64,000 nt of DNA from Bhargavaea ginsengi (GTDB lineage Bacteria > Bacillota > Bacilli > Bacillales_A > Planococcaceae). The position numbers and the translations under genes are program-made. This document shows, in pieces, positions 8,432-17,001 of the stretch. Within the stretch, counting starts at the first letter, position 1. Every line of letters begins with the position of its first letter. The notes beneath the pieces are model-generated. The model made no database searches. It saw nothing but the letters and a program-made list of their open reading frames with translations, and had not been told where the DNA came from. The stretch spans positions 310,001-374,000 of the forward strand of contig NZ_FNZF01000003.1 of the NCBI RefSeq assembly GCF_900109165.1, in the 5' to 3' direction.

Positions 8432-10147
8432 TCACGGGAAGGGGTGCGGGACACGCTTGAGCCATTCTTCGTCAAGATGCCCGCGCCCCTTCAGACGGAT
8501 TGCCTTCTCCACACGGCTGCGGATGATCCTCCGGTTCTGGTGCCCGAACGTCATCGTCAGCATCTCCGGCACGATGTACTTCACATTGACAAAGCCGATC
8601 CGGTCGAGGTTCGGGTTTTTGGTGACCGCGCGGAATGCCTTCCCGGAAAGGCCTTTTACGATTTCGTGGAACCGGCCGATGACATCTTCATACCTTCCGC
8701 TAAAACGGGTATAAGACTCTTCCAGCTCTTCCATCGTATTTTGGTAGGGGGTGTTGAGCGCAAACCGCAGATAGGTCTCCGCCTCCCGGTTGGAATAAAG
8801 AAGGAGATGATCTTCAAGCCGGCTTACCGCCTCCGGATTGTCCAGAAGCATCGCCTTCCTCTCCAGATACTCCTGTTTCCGGAAAACATTCTGGAACACC
8901 GATATGGCCGTGGTCGCTTCGATCAGCGCCTTTTCAATCGCGTCTTCCAGATCAAATGAGGACGCCGCCGCGGTATAAAACGCCATATCCTCTTCCCCTG
9001 CGTCTTCCTTCTCCAGGAGCACCCAGATGGTCGGGATCTTCAGCTCCATCGAGATATCGAACAGATGGGCACGGATCCCTTTTTTCTGCAGGGCGACCAA
9101 ATAGCTTTTCAGCGTCTTTGAGCGGATCGAGGATTCCCTGATGCGTACTGGCGGAATCTGCCCGTACCAGGTGCTGAGGAAGGCGTCCCGCTCAAACAGT
9201 TCCAGCATCGCAAACAGACTGGCTTCATTCACGGTCGACCCGAGCGCGCTGCCATTTGAACTGTCAAACAGATAGCGGGGCTCCCCGGACACATGATGGG
9301 AATCAAAGTAAATCATCTGTTCCGGAATCAGCTGCATTTCTCCGCTGATGAGTTCCTCGGCTTCCCGGTATCGGATCTGTTTTTCCGGGGTGTATGCCCC
9401 CATTTCCATCTCCGCCGATTCCATCACCCCGGTCAGAGTCAGCCCGATTCGCGGGTCTTCGCCTTCCCGCAGAACGGCGTCCGCCGGACCGTATGGAAAG
9501 GCCGTCGCATACCGCTCGAGGGACTCGAGGACCGACGTATGGCGTGACTTCCCATATGTATCGGTACGGCCGTACGACAGAAGAGATATGCCATTGTGAT
9601 GCACTTCTGTCTCCACCATCGGCAGGCCATATGAGTCGCCCGACCGGCTTTCCCGGTTGACGATCGACAGGCGGCTGCCGCGGATCACTTTGTTATGACG
9701 GCGGAGGCGGGCCTTGACGTCTTCCCACCGGTGCTCACGGGGATCATCAGGATTGAACATCACCGAGGGCTTTTGGTGCTGCTCCGCTGCCGGGACATCT
9801 CCGGAACAGACCGGACAGTCTCCGCGCTTGTAGGTAGCCAGCATCGTGACTTCTTTTGTATTCCGGTTTATGGCGAACAGCCCGTCCGCTGTTTTCTCGT
9901 TTTGCAGCATCCATGCATAGGAGCTGATAAGCCGCTGCTCGATCATGTCCGGCTCCTTAGCATCCTCTCCGTTCAAATAATGATCTGCCAGTTCCATCTC
10001 TTCAATCCGGCTTTTCAGGCATGACAGGCAGAAGCTTCCGGATTGCCTGACGGGACCGATAAAAATGAACGGGTGGGTCGCAATGACCGGAAGATCCCCT
10101 TCCTTCAGATCCGCCGCGTCTTCCCATTGATCCAGTAGATTGACCAT
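8432..10147 (-). CDS. YcaO-domain cyclodehydratase
   Basis: 571 residues. Converts Cys (and Ser/Thr) of the precursor to azolines using ATP. N-terminal cysteine pairs CLSC (about residue 41) and CPVC (about 116) suggest zinc binding. YcaO core motifs are SVLESLERY (about residue 206) and the acidic helix NEASLFAMLELFERDAF (about 310). The C-terminus is PHPFP, fitting the PxPxP tail of azoline-forming YcaO enzymes. The start overlaps the upstream partner gene by one base (TAATG), as expected for a stoichiometric complex. This is the central heterocyclisation enzyme of the cluster. Confidence 0.93.
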   Translation of the reverse strand: MVNLLDQWEDAADLKEGDLPVIATHPFIFIGPVRQSGSFCLSCLKSRIEEMELADHYLNGEDAKEPDMIEQRLISSYAWMLQNEKTADGLFAINRNTKEVTMLATYKRGDCPVCSGDVPAAEQHQKPSVMFNPDDPREHRWEDVKARLRRHNKVIRGSRLSIVNRESRSGDSYGLPMVETEVHHNGISLLSYGRTDTYGKSRHTSVLESLERYATAFPYGPADAVLREGEDPRIGLTLTGVMESAEMEMGAYTPEKQIRYREAEELISGEMQLIPEQMIYFDSHHVSGEPRYLFDSSNGSALGSTVNEASLFAMLELFERDAFLSTWYGQIPPVRIRESSIRSKTLKSYLVALQKKGIRAHLFDISMELKIPTIWVLLEKEDAGEEDMAFYTAAASSFDLEDAIEKALIEATTAISVFQNVFRKQEYLERKAMLLDNPEAVSRLEDHLLLYSNREAETYLRFALNTPYQNTMEELEESYTRFSGRYEDVIGRFHEIVKGLSGKAFRAVTKNPNLDRIGFVNVKYIVPEMLTMTFGHQNRRIIRSRVEKAIRLKGRGHLDEEWLKRVPHPFP

Positions 10148-11448
10148 TATCCATTCACCTCCGCCAGTTGCTGTGCGTGCTCCGTGACTTTAAAACCTGC
10201 GGCCTCTGTACCGACGCCGTTTTCCCTTGCGCTTACATAGGTGTAGAGCGCGACCGGAATCTCGCTGATCTCCAGCGGCATCTTGAAAGCTGCCGTTATG
10301 TCCGCATCTTTGTCGTGAATACGGACAGTGTATCTGCCGGACAGAGGCCCGGTGATCGTCCAATCCAGATCCATCTCTTTTTCTTTGATCAATTGCCGGA
10401 TGGTATCCGAATCCGGAGTTTCCACGGTAATTTCGGCTTTGCTCAAGGCTGCCGGCCTGTTGCCGTATGCCTGCCCGAGAATCTCCGGGAACGCCGTCCG
10501 GGATACGAAAGAGGCCAGGCGGCCGTAGTCCATGTCCGCGTAATAGAGGCTTCGGACCTTATCGGCACTGTCCGCATACTGGATGGTCAAAATCTGAAGC
10601 GGAAGCTGCCGGTAGTCGTCATACTCCGGGTTCCTGTTGACCGACAGGATCCGTGAACTGTACATGCCGATAAACCGCTCCACCTTGTTCAGCCCGGCGA
10701 TCGGGTCTTCCCCGGCCGCCCTGAATTCTTCCGGAAGCCCGGCTGCCGGGTCATATAGCGTTTTCCGTCCGACTTCGAACTCTTCATTGATGGTAAATAC
10801 CTCAGGCGCTTTTCCGATGATTGTCAGAATGACACTGTAGAACAGGAAAGGGGCGAGCAGTTCAGCCGAAACCGTCTCACTCCCGGCTTTCCCGGAACCG
10901 AGGTGACGGATCATCTGCCGATCTGCGCCTGCGACAGCCACTTCTCCTGCCGGATTCACCGCAACATTGATCGCCAGTGTCTGCCCGCCTGACAGGACGG
11001 TAATATCATTGTCCAGGTCTTTCCCCGCCATGCCGACCGCAAGGCCGCTTGCAAACAGCAGGTCACTTAGTGCCCCACCCGCGAAAAAGCCGGGAGAAAC
11101 GGTGACCTTGGCTTCTGAAATTCCTTCAAGCGCACTTTCCACGCCGACCGCTTCCGTTTCCACCATCCGGAAGTAGGCCTTGTCCCTGTGCTGCAGAAGA
11201 AGCGTTTCCCCAATCTCATAAATGAGTCCCTGATTTTCCAGCAGGCTGACCAGTTTGCCGAAGTGAGGATAGCGCTCCGTGATTTTCTGCCTGTCCATCC
11301 CGTCGGCGAGCTCCCCCAGCATCCGGTGAATCTCCACATACACGGCTTCCGTCGCCCTGATGCTGAACTTTTTGGATTCACTTGTAAAAATGACGGTTCC
11401 ATTATGGTAATGGAACCGGCAATTGGACCGATATTTCAGGATTGCCAT
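10147..11448 (-). CDS. Cyclodehydratase partner, leader-peptide-binding (ocin-ThiF-like)
   Basis: 433 residues. The N-terminal about 85 residues look like a RiPP recognition element (PqqD-like winged helix: a strand-rich start, then VYVEIHRMLGELADG..., then LVSLLENQGLIYEI). The remainder is divergent E1/ThiF-like without obvious ATP-binding or cysteine motifs. In thiopeptide systems such a protein binds the precursor leader and presents it to the YcaO enzyme, which is encoded immediately downstream with a one-base overlap. AGGAG precedes the ATG. Assignment rests on the YcaO partnership and N-terminal fold pattern, so the family is likely but not certain. Confidence 0.75.
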   Translation of the reverse strand: MAILKYRSNCRFHYHNGTVIFTSESKKFSIRATEAVYVEIHRMLGELADGMDRQKITERYPHFGKLVSLLENQGLIYEIGETLLLQHRDKAYFRMVETEAVGVESALEGISEAKVTVSPGFFAGGALSDLLFASGLAVGMAGKDLDNDITVLSGGQTLAINVAVNPAGEVAVAGADRQMIRHLGSGKAGSETVSAELLAPFLFYSVILTIIGKAPEVFTINEEFEVGRKTLYDPAAGLPEEFRAAGEDPIAGLNKVERFIGMYSSRILSVNRNPEYDDYRQLPLQILTIQYADSADKVRSLYYADMDYGRLASFVSRTAFPEILGQAYGNRPAALSKAEITVETPDSDTIRQLIKEKEMDLDWTITGPLSGRYTVRIHDKDADITAAFKMPLEISEIPVALYTYVSARENGVGTEAAGFKVTEHAQQLAEVNG

Positions 11449-11462
11449 CTGTTTCTCCTCCC

Positions 11463-12206
11463 TTAAACTTTTGCACGGCGGCTGACGAGCAGCACCGAGA
11501 CAAAGACCAGCAATGTCAGGTACGCGAGCGAGATCGTGGTTTCAGTGTTCAGGACAAACAGTCCGTTCCATACGTCGATGAAGATGTGATTGATGTGATA
11601 GATCGGGTTGAGGTTTGCGATCCACTGTACAAACTGCGGCATTTGTGCGACCGGGACTGTGAAGTCTGCAGTGAACAGGACCACCTGGAAAATGACGATG
11701 GAGAAGACGAGGGCACTTTTCATCTCTTTAAAGAATGAGTAGATCGCGGACGAGATGGTGAGCAGTGCCGCAGTGATCAGAATAAATACGGCGTAGGCGG
11801 AGAAGAAATCTGCCAGGCTGATCTTCAGGCTGTACACCGCGATGCCGATGGATGTGATGAGCATGAAGCCGAGCGACGTGATGATGACCGACTTGATAAT
11901 GTTCGACAGCAGGATGGTGCGCATATTGACCGGCGAGACGCTGATCCGCTTTTCGATTCCGAGCGAGCGGTTCATCACCTGGTCAAAGCCGAAAGCGAAG
12001 AACACGACGGAGAACGTGATCAGGATGATGAAGGACGGCGTATAGAACTGGACGTAGCTCAGGTCTCCGCCATACGTTTCCCCTCCGAACAGCTGCCCCA
12101 TGAAGAGGTAGGTGGCCGGCGGGACGATCACCGTGAAGACGAGGTAGAAAATCTCCCGGAAGAACATGATGAGGTCATATTTCAGCTGGGTTGCAAGCAT
12201 CGTCAT
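11463..12206 (-). CDS. ABC-2 type permease of the thiopeptide cluster
   Basis: 247-residue membrane protein with six hydrophobic segments (about residues 12-35, 52-75, 98-125, 133-158, 165-187 and 222-243), the ABC-2 export fold. The ATG overlaps the preceding ATPase stop, so the two form one exporter. Within the RiPP operon it most likely exports the mature peptide and/or gives self-protection. No peptidase domain is present, so leader removal must be done elsewhere. Confidence 0.85.
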   Translation of the reverse strand: MTMLATQLKYDLIMFFREIFYLVFTVIVPPATYLFMGQLFGGETYGGDLSYVQFYTPSFIILITFSVVFFAFGFDQVMNRSLGIEKRISVSPVNMRTILLSNIIKSVIITSLGFMLITSIGIAVYSLKISLADFFSAYAVFILITAALLTISSAIYSFFKEMKSALVFSIVIFQVVLFTADFTVPVAQMPQFVQWIANLNPIYHINHIFIDVWNGLFVLNTETTISLAYLTLLVFVSVLLVSRRAKV

Positions 12207-12940
12207 CGTACTGCCTCCTTTTCACCGATCCGGTCCAGATAAAAATCATTGATGGAGGTATGCCCTGTTTTCGCCAGCAGGTTGGCCGGCGTATCAAACA
12301 CGTTGGACTGCCCTTCGTGAATGAGCATCACCTTATCGCAATACCGTTCGACTTCGTCCATGTAGTGGGTGGAAAGCAAAATCGTCCCGTTGTGTTCCTT
12401 GTTGTGCCGGATGATGTTCTTCCAGAGCACATCCCTCATGTACGGATCCAGGCCGGTTGTCGGCTCATCCAGGATCACGAGTTTCGGGGAGCTCATGAAC
12501 GCGATGGCAAGCGCCACGCGCTGCTTCCATCCGCCCGACAGCTTATCAAACGGTGTCTTCAGATGCTCCTGGAGCTCGAAATCCCGGATCGTCGCCTTGA
12601 CGTCGGCTGATTTGCCGTAGTACGACCGGAACAATTCCAGCAGTTCCTTTACTCTCAGGTTTTTATAGAAGTTCGTCGGCTGGAGGACGATGGATAGGTC
12701 CTTTTTAAGTTCACGGACGCCCTTTGCCCCGAGTGATCCGACATCCTTACCGAACAGGTTGACCGTGCCTTCATCGAAGTCCCGGATCATCATAAGAGTC
12801 TCGAGGAAGGTTGATTTCCCCGCTCCGTTTTTTCCGATGACCGCAATCACTTCACCCTGCTCCGCAGTGAAATCCAACCCTTTCAGCACCTGCTTGTTCC
12901 CGTATGCCTTTTTCAGGCCTTTGACGATGATGTTCGGCAT
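12203..12940 (-). CDS. ABC transporter ATP-binding protein of the thiopeptide cluster
   Basis: 245 residues. Walker A GKNGAGKST (about residue 36), signature LSGGWKQR, Walker B LVILDEPTTGLDP and switch STHYMDE are all intact. It overlaps the LanB-like gene by 28 bases upstream and the permease by 4 bases downstream. Energises export of, or immunity to, the cluster product. Similar ATPases accompany many class I lanthipeptide and thiopeptide clusters; the single ATPase/permease pair is the only transporter inside the operon. Confidence 0.9.
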   Translation of the reverse strand: MPNIIVKGLKKAYGNKQVLKGLDFTAEQGEVIAVIGKNGAGKSTFLETLMMIRDFDEGTVNLFGKDVGSLGAKGVRELKKDLSIVLQPTNFYKNLRVKELLELFRSYYGKSADVKATIRDFELQEHLKTPFDKLSGGWKQRVALAIAFMSSPKLVILDEPTTGLDPYMRDVLWKNIIRHNKEHNGTILLSTHYMDEVERYCDKVMLIHEGQSNVFDTPANLLAKTGHTSINDFYLDRIGEKEAVR

Positions 12941-15414
12941 GTGTTTCGCTCCTTTTCAAGTGAGTATTCGACGAGGAATTCATTTAGCGGAATCTCCGGA
13001 TCCGGCAGCAATTCCTCGATATACGCGTTGTCTTTGAGCTCGTTGGCGAAGAACTTCAGCAACAGCGGGACGGATACGTCGAAGAACATCGGCTTTTCCA
13101 CGACAAAGTCCCCTTCGTTGCGGAAGTACTTGAGGAAAAATCGTTTCGGCAGCGCTTTTTCCTCAAAGTATCGGTTCACCCGTGCATACAGCTCTTCCGG
13201 GTCGGCCGCTCCGTTCATCAGCTCCCGCAGCTCCTCCGTCTGCAGCTGCCACTTTCTCCGCGACAGGACGACATTGCCCATCGTCACCCGCGGCGCTTCC
13301 CGGTACGGTTTCAGAAGAGCCGTAATATCGAAGTTCATCCTGCCCGACTGGAACAGATGCAGCATGACGGACAGGATCCCCGGCAGGAAAATCGGCACGA
13401 GCGAGGATTTGTAGACGATCCGGCAAATCTTTCCGTCGCTGTCCAGGAACTCGATTTTTCGTGTGTTCGGGTTATACCGGACGGTGATGTCGCTGACCGG
13501 CTGGCCGCCGTCTTTGGAGAACTGCCGGTATCCGACTTCAAGCTTGGCCGTTTTCAGGTCTTTTCGGACATGGATGCCCCCGTTGAACCCGAAAAGCTCA
13601 TCGATTTCATAGTAGTTCCGGTTGCGGAAAACCCGATTGATGTAGTCCGCATATTCACGGTTTTCCGCGGCTTCTCCGAAAAAGTCCTTGAAGCGTGAGA
13701 TGAATTTTTCATGTCCGTCATACACGTCGTTGAGTACGACGGTATCCTTGTCTGCGTATTGGAGGAACAGTGAGCAGGAAATGTCGATATCGCGTCTGAT
13801 GGCTGCCGGAATCCGCTCACTGTACGAACGGATCAGTTCTCCGGCGTCCACATCTCCGCCGCCGCTTTCTTCGATCAGCCGGCTGAACTCATCCAGGAAC
13901 CCGTCCCGCAGATCATCGAGAATCCCGATTTCCTCGGCCGCTGCCTCCCTGTACCGGTACCTCTGGTTTTGGTAGTACGGATAGAAATGATGGATGTTCT
14001 TGAAAAACACCTGATTCAGCAGCCGGCTGTCCGTCAGTTTCTGCGGCGCGTCCCCATACTCTTCATGGAACAGGCGGCCGATTTCATACTGCACACGGAC
14101 GTTGACATCGAACAGCAGGAGAAAGTCCCCGATCACTTTCATAAAGTCTTCCTCTACGATGGAGGAGACGAGATCCTGCCGGGTCTTTCCGAAAATGACG
14201 TCTTCATAGATCAGTTCCTTGCCGGACTGAGGGTGCGCCTGCCTGATAAGTTCCCCGATCCGCTTCCAGTGGGCAATCCTGTCAAAGGCGCCTTTCTTTT
14301 CGAATGCCTTCAGCTCGGCATCCAGCTCATCCAGTTGTCCGATCACGTCTTCGCCGATGCCGTAAGTGCCGAACAGGCGTCGGACGGACTGCAGGATGCC
14401 CCGGTTATTCGGGATATCGACCTGCTGCCTGAGCAGCTTTAGCTGGATCAGCTTGGCGAACAAAGCTTCCTCTTCCCCCCGGTACTCAGGAATCTGTCCG
14501 GCCTGTTCCGCGAAATCCACGTAAGTAAGAGTCTGCTTTTTCTGTTCCATCAGGTAGCCGATCAGGCCGGGATGGAGCGGATATTCCACGAACTTGTCGC
14601 TAGTCTCAAATACTTTCTGGGATTGGTTGACGCTATGCTGGCTGACATAATAGACCTTGCCGTCCCGGACACCGAAGTTCTCCACCTTTACTGGAATCTT
14701 CCTGAGTGCGGCCTCATCTGTCCGAAGGAACTCATGGACGATTTTAAGGATGATGGAGTGGTTCATCTCGCAGAAGCTGGTGTTTTCAAAGATTTCCTTT
14801 CCCTCACCGGCGAGTCCGGTCTTGGTCAGGTAGGAAAACGGACTCGTCTTCATGGAGCCCCGGACAAGCAGCTTGAGCAGGAAGAAATCGAGTTTTCTCA
14901 GTTTCTTGTTGTGGCCGGCATGATCTGTGTCCAGATATTTCTCCAGCTTTTCGTAGATCGTGTCATTAAAGAAGGCGATGGATTTCGCCAGATCTTCGTG
15001 GGCGGCATGCTCCTGCAGCGCTCCGCGGTTAGCTTCGGCAGCGGAGTGATACGCATTTTTGAACGCATCAACCGCTGTCTGATGGTGATTTTCACTTTCC
15101 AGATAGTCATAAATGGCCTTCAGGGCCGCTTCCGGATGATTTTTCCCGAGGGCATTGGACAGCCGTTCGAGCCTTCGGTTGAACAGATCCCGCTTGAGGT
15201 TGAGCAGATCCGGATTTTTGGTTTCCGCGAACAGCTCTTCCAGCCTGATGACCGCCCGTTCCGAGGCTTCTTCTGCGTCCTGCCGGGTCTCTTCCACCGC
15301 ATCCAGCAGGGCGGGCAGCGGAGCGGATTGCTCCTGCATCTGTTCATACCAGGTTTTCGGGATGTCACTGCCCCTAAATAGCACAATCGGATTTTTCAGT
15401 ACCTCGACGTTCAA
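12913..15414 (-). CDS. Lantibiotic dehydratase N-terminal (glutamylation) protein, split LanB
   Basis: 833 residues matching the N-terminal domain of class I lanthipeptide dehydratases (opening LKNPIVLFRGSDIP..WYEQM; conserved SPFSYLTKTGL near residue 195). This domain transfers glutamate from glutamyl-tRNA to Ser/Thr of the precursor. No SpaB_C elimination domain is fused; that function lies in separate small proteins, the split architecture of thiopeptide pathways. The TTG at 15414 is the likely start: AGGAG 8 bases upstream and a TTGA overlap with the previous stop. An in-frame GTG at 15435 lacks a ribosome-binding site. Confidence 0.88.
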   Translation of the reverse strand: MNVEVLKNPIVLFRGSDIPKTWYEQMQEQSAPLPALLDAVEETRQDAEEASERAVIRLEELFAETKNPDLLNLKRDLFNRRLERLSNALGKNHPEAALKAIYDYLESENHHQTAVDAFKNAYHSAAEANRGALQEHAAHEDLAKSIAFFNDTIYEKLEKYLDTDHAGHNKKLRKLDFFLLKLLVRGSMKTSPFSYLTKTGLAGEGKEIFENTSFCEMNHSIILKIVHEFLRTDEAALRKIPVKVENFGVRDGKVYYVSQHSVNQSQKVFETSDKFVEYPLHPGLIGYLMEQKKQTLTYVDFAEQAGQIPEYRGEEEALFAKLIQLKLLRQQVDIPNNRGILQSVRRLFGTYGIGEDVIGQLDELDAELKAFEKKGAFDRIAHWKRIGELIRQAHPQSGKELIYEDVIFGKTRQDLVSSIVEEDFMKVIGDFLLLFDVNVRVQYEIGRLFHEEYGDAPQKLTDSRLLNQVFFKNIHHFYPYYQNQRYRYREAAAEEIGILDDLRDGFLDEFSRLIEESGGGDVDAGELIRSYSERIPAAIRRDIDISCSLFLQYADKDTVVLNDVYDGHEKFISRFKDFFGEAAENREYADYINRVFRNRNYYEIDELFGFNGGIHVRKDLKTAKLEVGYRQFSKDGGQPVSDITVRYNPNTRKIEFLDSDGKICRIVYKSSLVPIFLPGILSVMLHLFQSGRMNFDITALLKPYREAPRVTMGNVVLSRRKWQLQTEELRELMNGAADPEELYARVNRYFEEKALPKRFFLKYFRNEGDFVVEKPMFFDVSVPLLLKFFANELKDNAYIEELLPDPEIPLNEFLVEYSLEKERNTCRTSSSKA

Positions 15415-16427
15415 ACCCCTATCTCCTCTCTCCACGTACGGGCGTTTTTTGTTTCGGTGTATCGGTATGCCATGTAGATGAACTGCTGTTTTTTCAGCGC
15501 GCTCACCTTCAGGAAGGGCAGGGAAAGATACAGAACATTGACGATGAACCGGTAGGCGGTGGCATCCATGTCTGCCAAAAACCCGGTCTGTCTGAAGTAA
15601 CGGACAAACTGCTGATGAAAGTCATTTTGGAAGCCGGTATCCAGATCAGCCACCGACTTTCTGATGGTGTCCAGGTAACTTTCATCGAGATTCCGGTGGA
15701 TCTCGGCCTTGTACGAGTCTGATATCTTTCCCCACACTTCCTTCCAGCGTTCAATGTGGGGATCGCCTTGCGCGTCAAGTGCGCCGATATCATGTTCGTG
15801 TGTCCGGAACCGCTTTTCAAAATCAGCTTCGGTATAAGGCAGGTTTTGCTTTTCCGACAGTTCCAGGAACCCCTGGACGTGAGAGATAAACGAAAAGTAC
15901 CCTTTGTTTCTCCCCTCATCCCGATAAGTTTCCGATACGTGATGGAACAGCAGCGGCATGAGTGCCGGCATCGCTTCACCATCTTCGTGCAGCCGGAAAA
16001 ACACTTCCTCCAGCACCGGCTGAAGTTCAAATCGCATCTGATGGATGATCCGGGTCAAAGTCGGGTTATGGTAATCGAAGCGGTTCGCCTCCACCTTCAC
16101 CGACCCGTGATCGGCCATCATTTCCGGAACGTCCTTCTTTTCCAGCACGGCAATCCGGTTCACCATCTTCCGGTATTGTTCCCGGACCTGCAGTTCATCA
16201 TCAGGATTCAGCTGAATCGCCTCTGCTTCCCGCCTGATCTGCGCGGCAAATTGCCTGATCACGGCGTCTTCCGCTGACCCGTCGAACGTCACCGCAAGAT
16301 GCGGTCCGGATTCCCAGGATCGCGAGATGTAGTAGGGAACATTGACATCCCGCGCCCTGAAAATGACAGTCCGGACAAATGCGGTATCCGTCGCCTTGCT
16401 GAAGTTGAAGATTTTCACGTCTTTCAT
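15411..16427 (-). CDS. SpaB_C-like thiopeptide biosynthesis protein, candidate pyridine synthase
   Basis: 338 residues. The N-terminus (FVRTVIFRARDVNVPYYISR..ESGPHLAVTF) follows the TIGR03891/SpaB_C opening, but the C-terminal HMxxNR motif of glutamate lyases is missing; in its place is LYLSLPFLKVSALKKQQFIY. Thiopeptide clusters carry two proteins of this fold, one eliminating glutamate and one catalysing the [4+2] cycloaddition of two dehydroalanines. As the other copy keeps the lyase motif, this one is the candidate macrocyclising pyridine synthase; that step is inference. The ATG at 16427 is preceded by AAGAAGGA, and translation is coupled to LanB. Confidence 0.7.
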   Translation of the reverse strand: MKDVKIFNFSKATDTAFVRTVIFRARDVNVPYYISRSWESGPHLAVTFDGSAEDAVIRQFAAQIRREAEAIQLNPDDELQVREQYRKMVNRIAVLEKKDVPEMMADHGSVKVEANRFDYHNPTLTRIIHQMRFELQPVLEEVFFRLHEDGEAMPALMPLLFHHVSETYRDEGRNKGYFSFISHVQGFLELSEKQNLPYTEADFEKRFRTHEHDIGALDAQGDPHIERWKEVWGKISDSYKAEIHRNLDESYLDTIRKSVADLDTGFQNDFHQQFVRYFRQTGFLADMDATAYRFIVNVLYLSLPFLKVSALKKQQFIYMAYRYTETKNARTWREEIGV

Positions 16428-16506
16428 GATATCCGCATCCTTCTTCATGATTTTGCCGGGGTCTGTTGCAGGCAGCCCTCAGCTGTTCGTTCTGTTTTCC
16501 GCAGCT

Positions 16507-16674
16507 TTAGCAGGAACCGCAGCAGGAAGTGGAACCGCATGTCGATGTGGCGCTACAGGATGTCGAGCCTGAACTAGCTGTCGTTTCAGGAATTGCACTT
16601 ACTTCGTCGAGGTCGAGGAAATCAACATCTACTTCAAATTCCTTTTTTGTTTGCTCTTCCGGTTTGCTGTTCAT
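16507..16674 (-). CDS. Thiopeptide precursor peptide, copy 2
   Basis: 55-residue peptide. Acidic leader (EFEVDVDFLDLDEVSAIPE) followed by a Ser/Thr/Cys-only tail, STSCSATSTCGSTSCCGSC, with five cysteines, typical of thiazolylpeptide-type precursors. AAGGAGAGA lies upstream of the ATG. From KKEFEV to the C-terminus it is identical to copy 1 although 19 of those 46 codons differ synonymously. Only the first nine or ten residues differ. The core would be modified to azoles and dehydroamino acids by the downstream enzymes. Confidence 0.93.
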   Translation of the reverse strand: MNSKPEEQTKKEFEVDVDFLDLDEVSAIPETTASSGSTSCSATSTCGSTSCCGSC

Positions 16675-16717
16675 CTGAATCTCTCCTTTTTATTTGGGTT
16701 TGTCAGTGAGTCCGGTT

Positions 16718-16897
16718 TCAGCAGGATCCGCAGCAGGAAGTCGAGCCGCATGTCGAGGTGGCCGAGCAGGATGTCGAGCCCGAGCTCGCCGTCGTTTCAG
16801 GAATTGCGCTTACTTCGTCCAGATCAAGGAAGTCCACGTCTACTTCGAATTCTTTTTTCGCCTGTTCGTTTGCTTGCTTGTTTACTGGTTTGTTCAT
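16718..16897 (-). CDS. Thiopeptide precursor peptide, copy 1
   Basis: 59-residue peptide with a basic, Asn/Gln-rich start (MNKPVNKQANEQAKK), acidic leader and a core ending STSCSATSTCGSTSCCGSC. A longer frame runs upstream to 17026 but overlaps the previous gene; the ATG at 16897 has AGGGGAGA at proper distance. A 43-base gap separates it from copy 2. Located between the first operon gene and the modification genes, as usual for precursor genes that need high expression. The leader/core boundary is not fixed by sequence; it probably lies between the Pro-Glu and the first Ser-rich stretch. Confidence 0.93.
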   Translation of the reverse strand: MNKPVNKQANEQAKKEFEVDVDFLDLDEVSAIPETTASSGSTSCSATSTCGSTSCCGSC

Positions 16898-17001
16898 TGG
16901 TATCTCCCCTTTTGTTTGATGGTTGGTTACAGCAGGTCTTTCCGACTTCTGTTGCTTGAAAAGCGTTCTGTTTCCCCCTTTCAATGAATGCAGGAAGGCG
17001 C

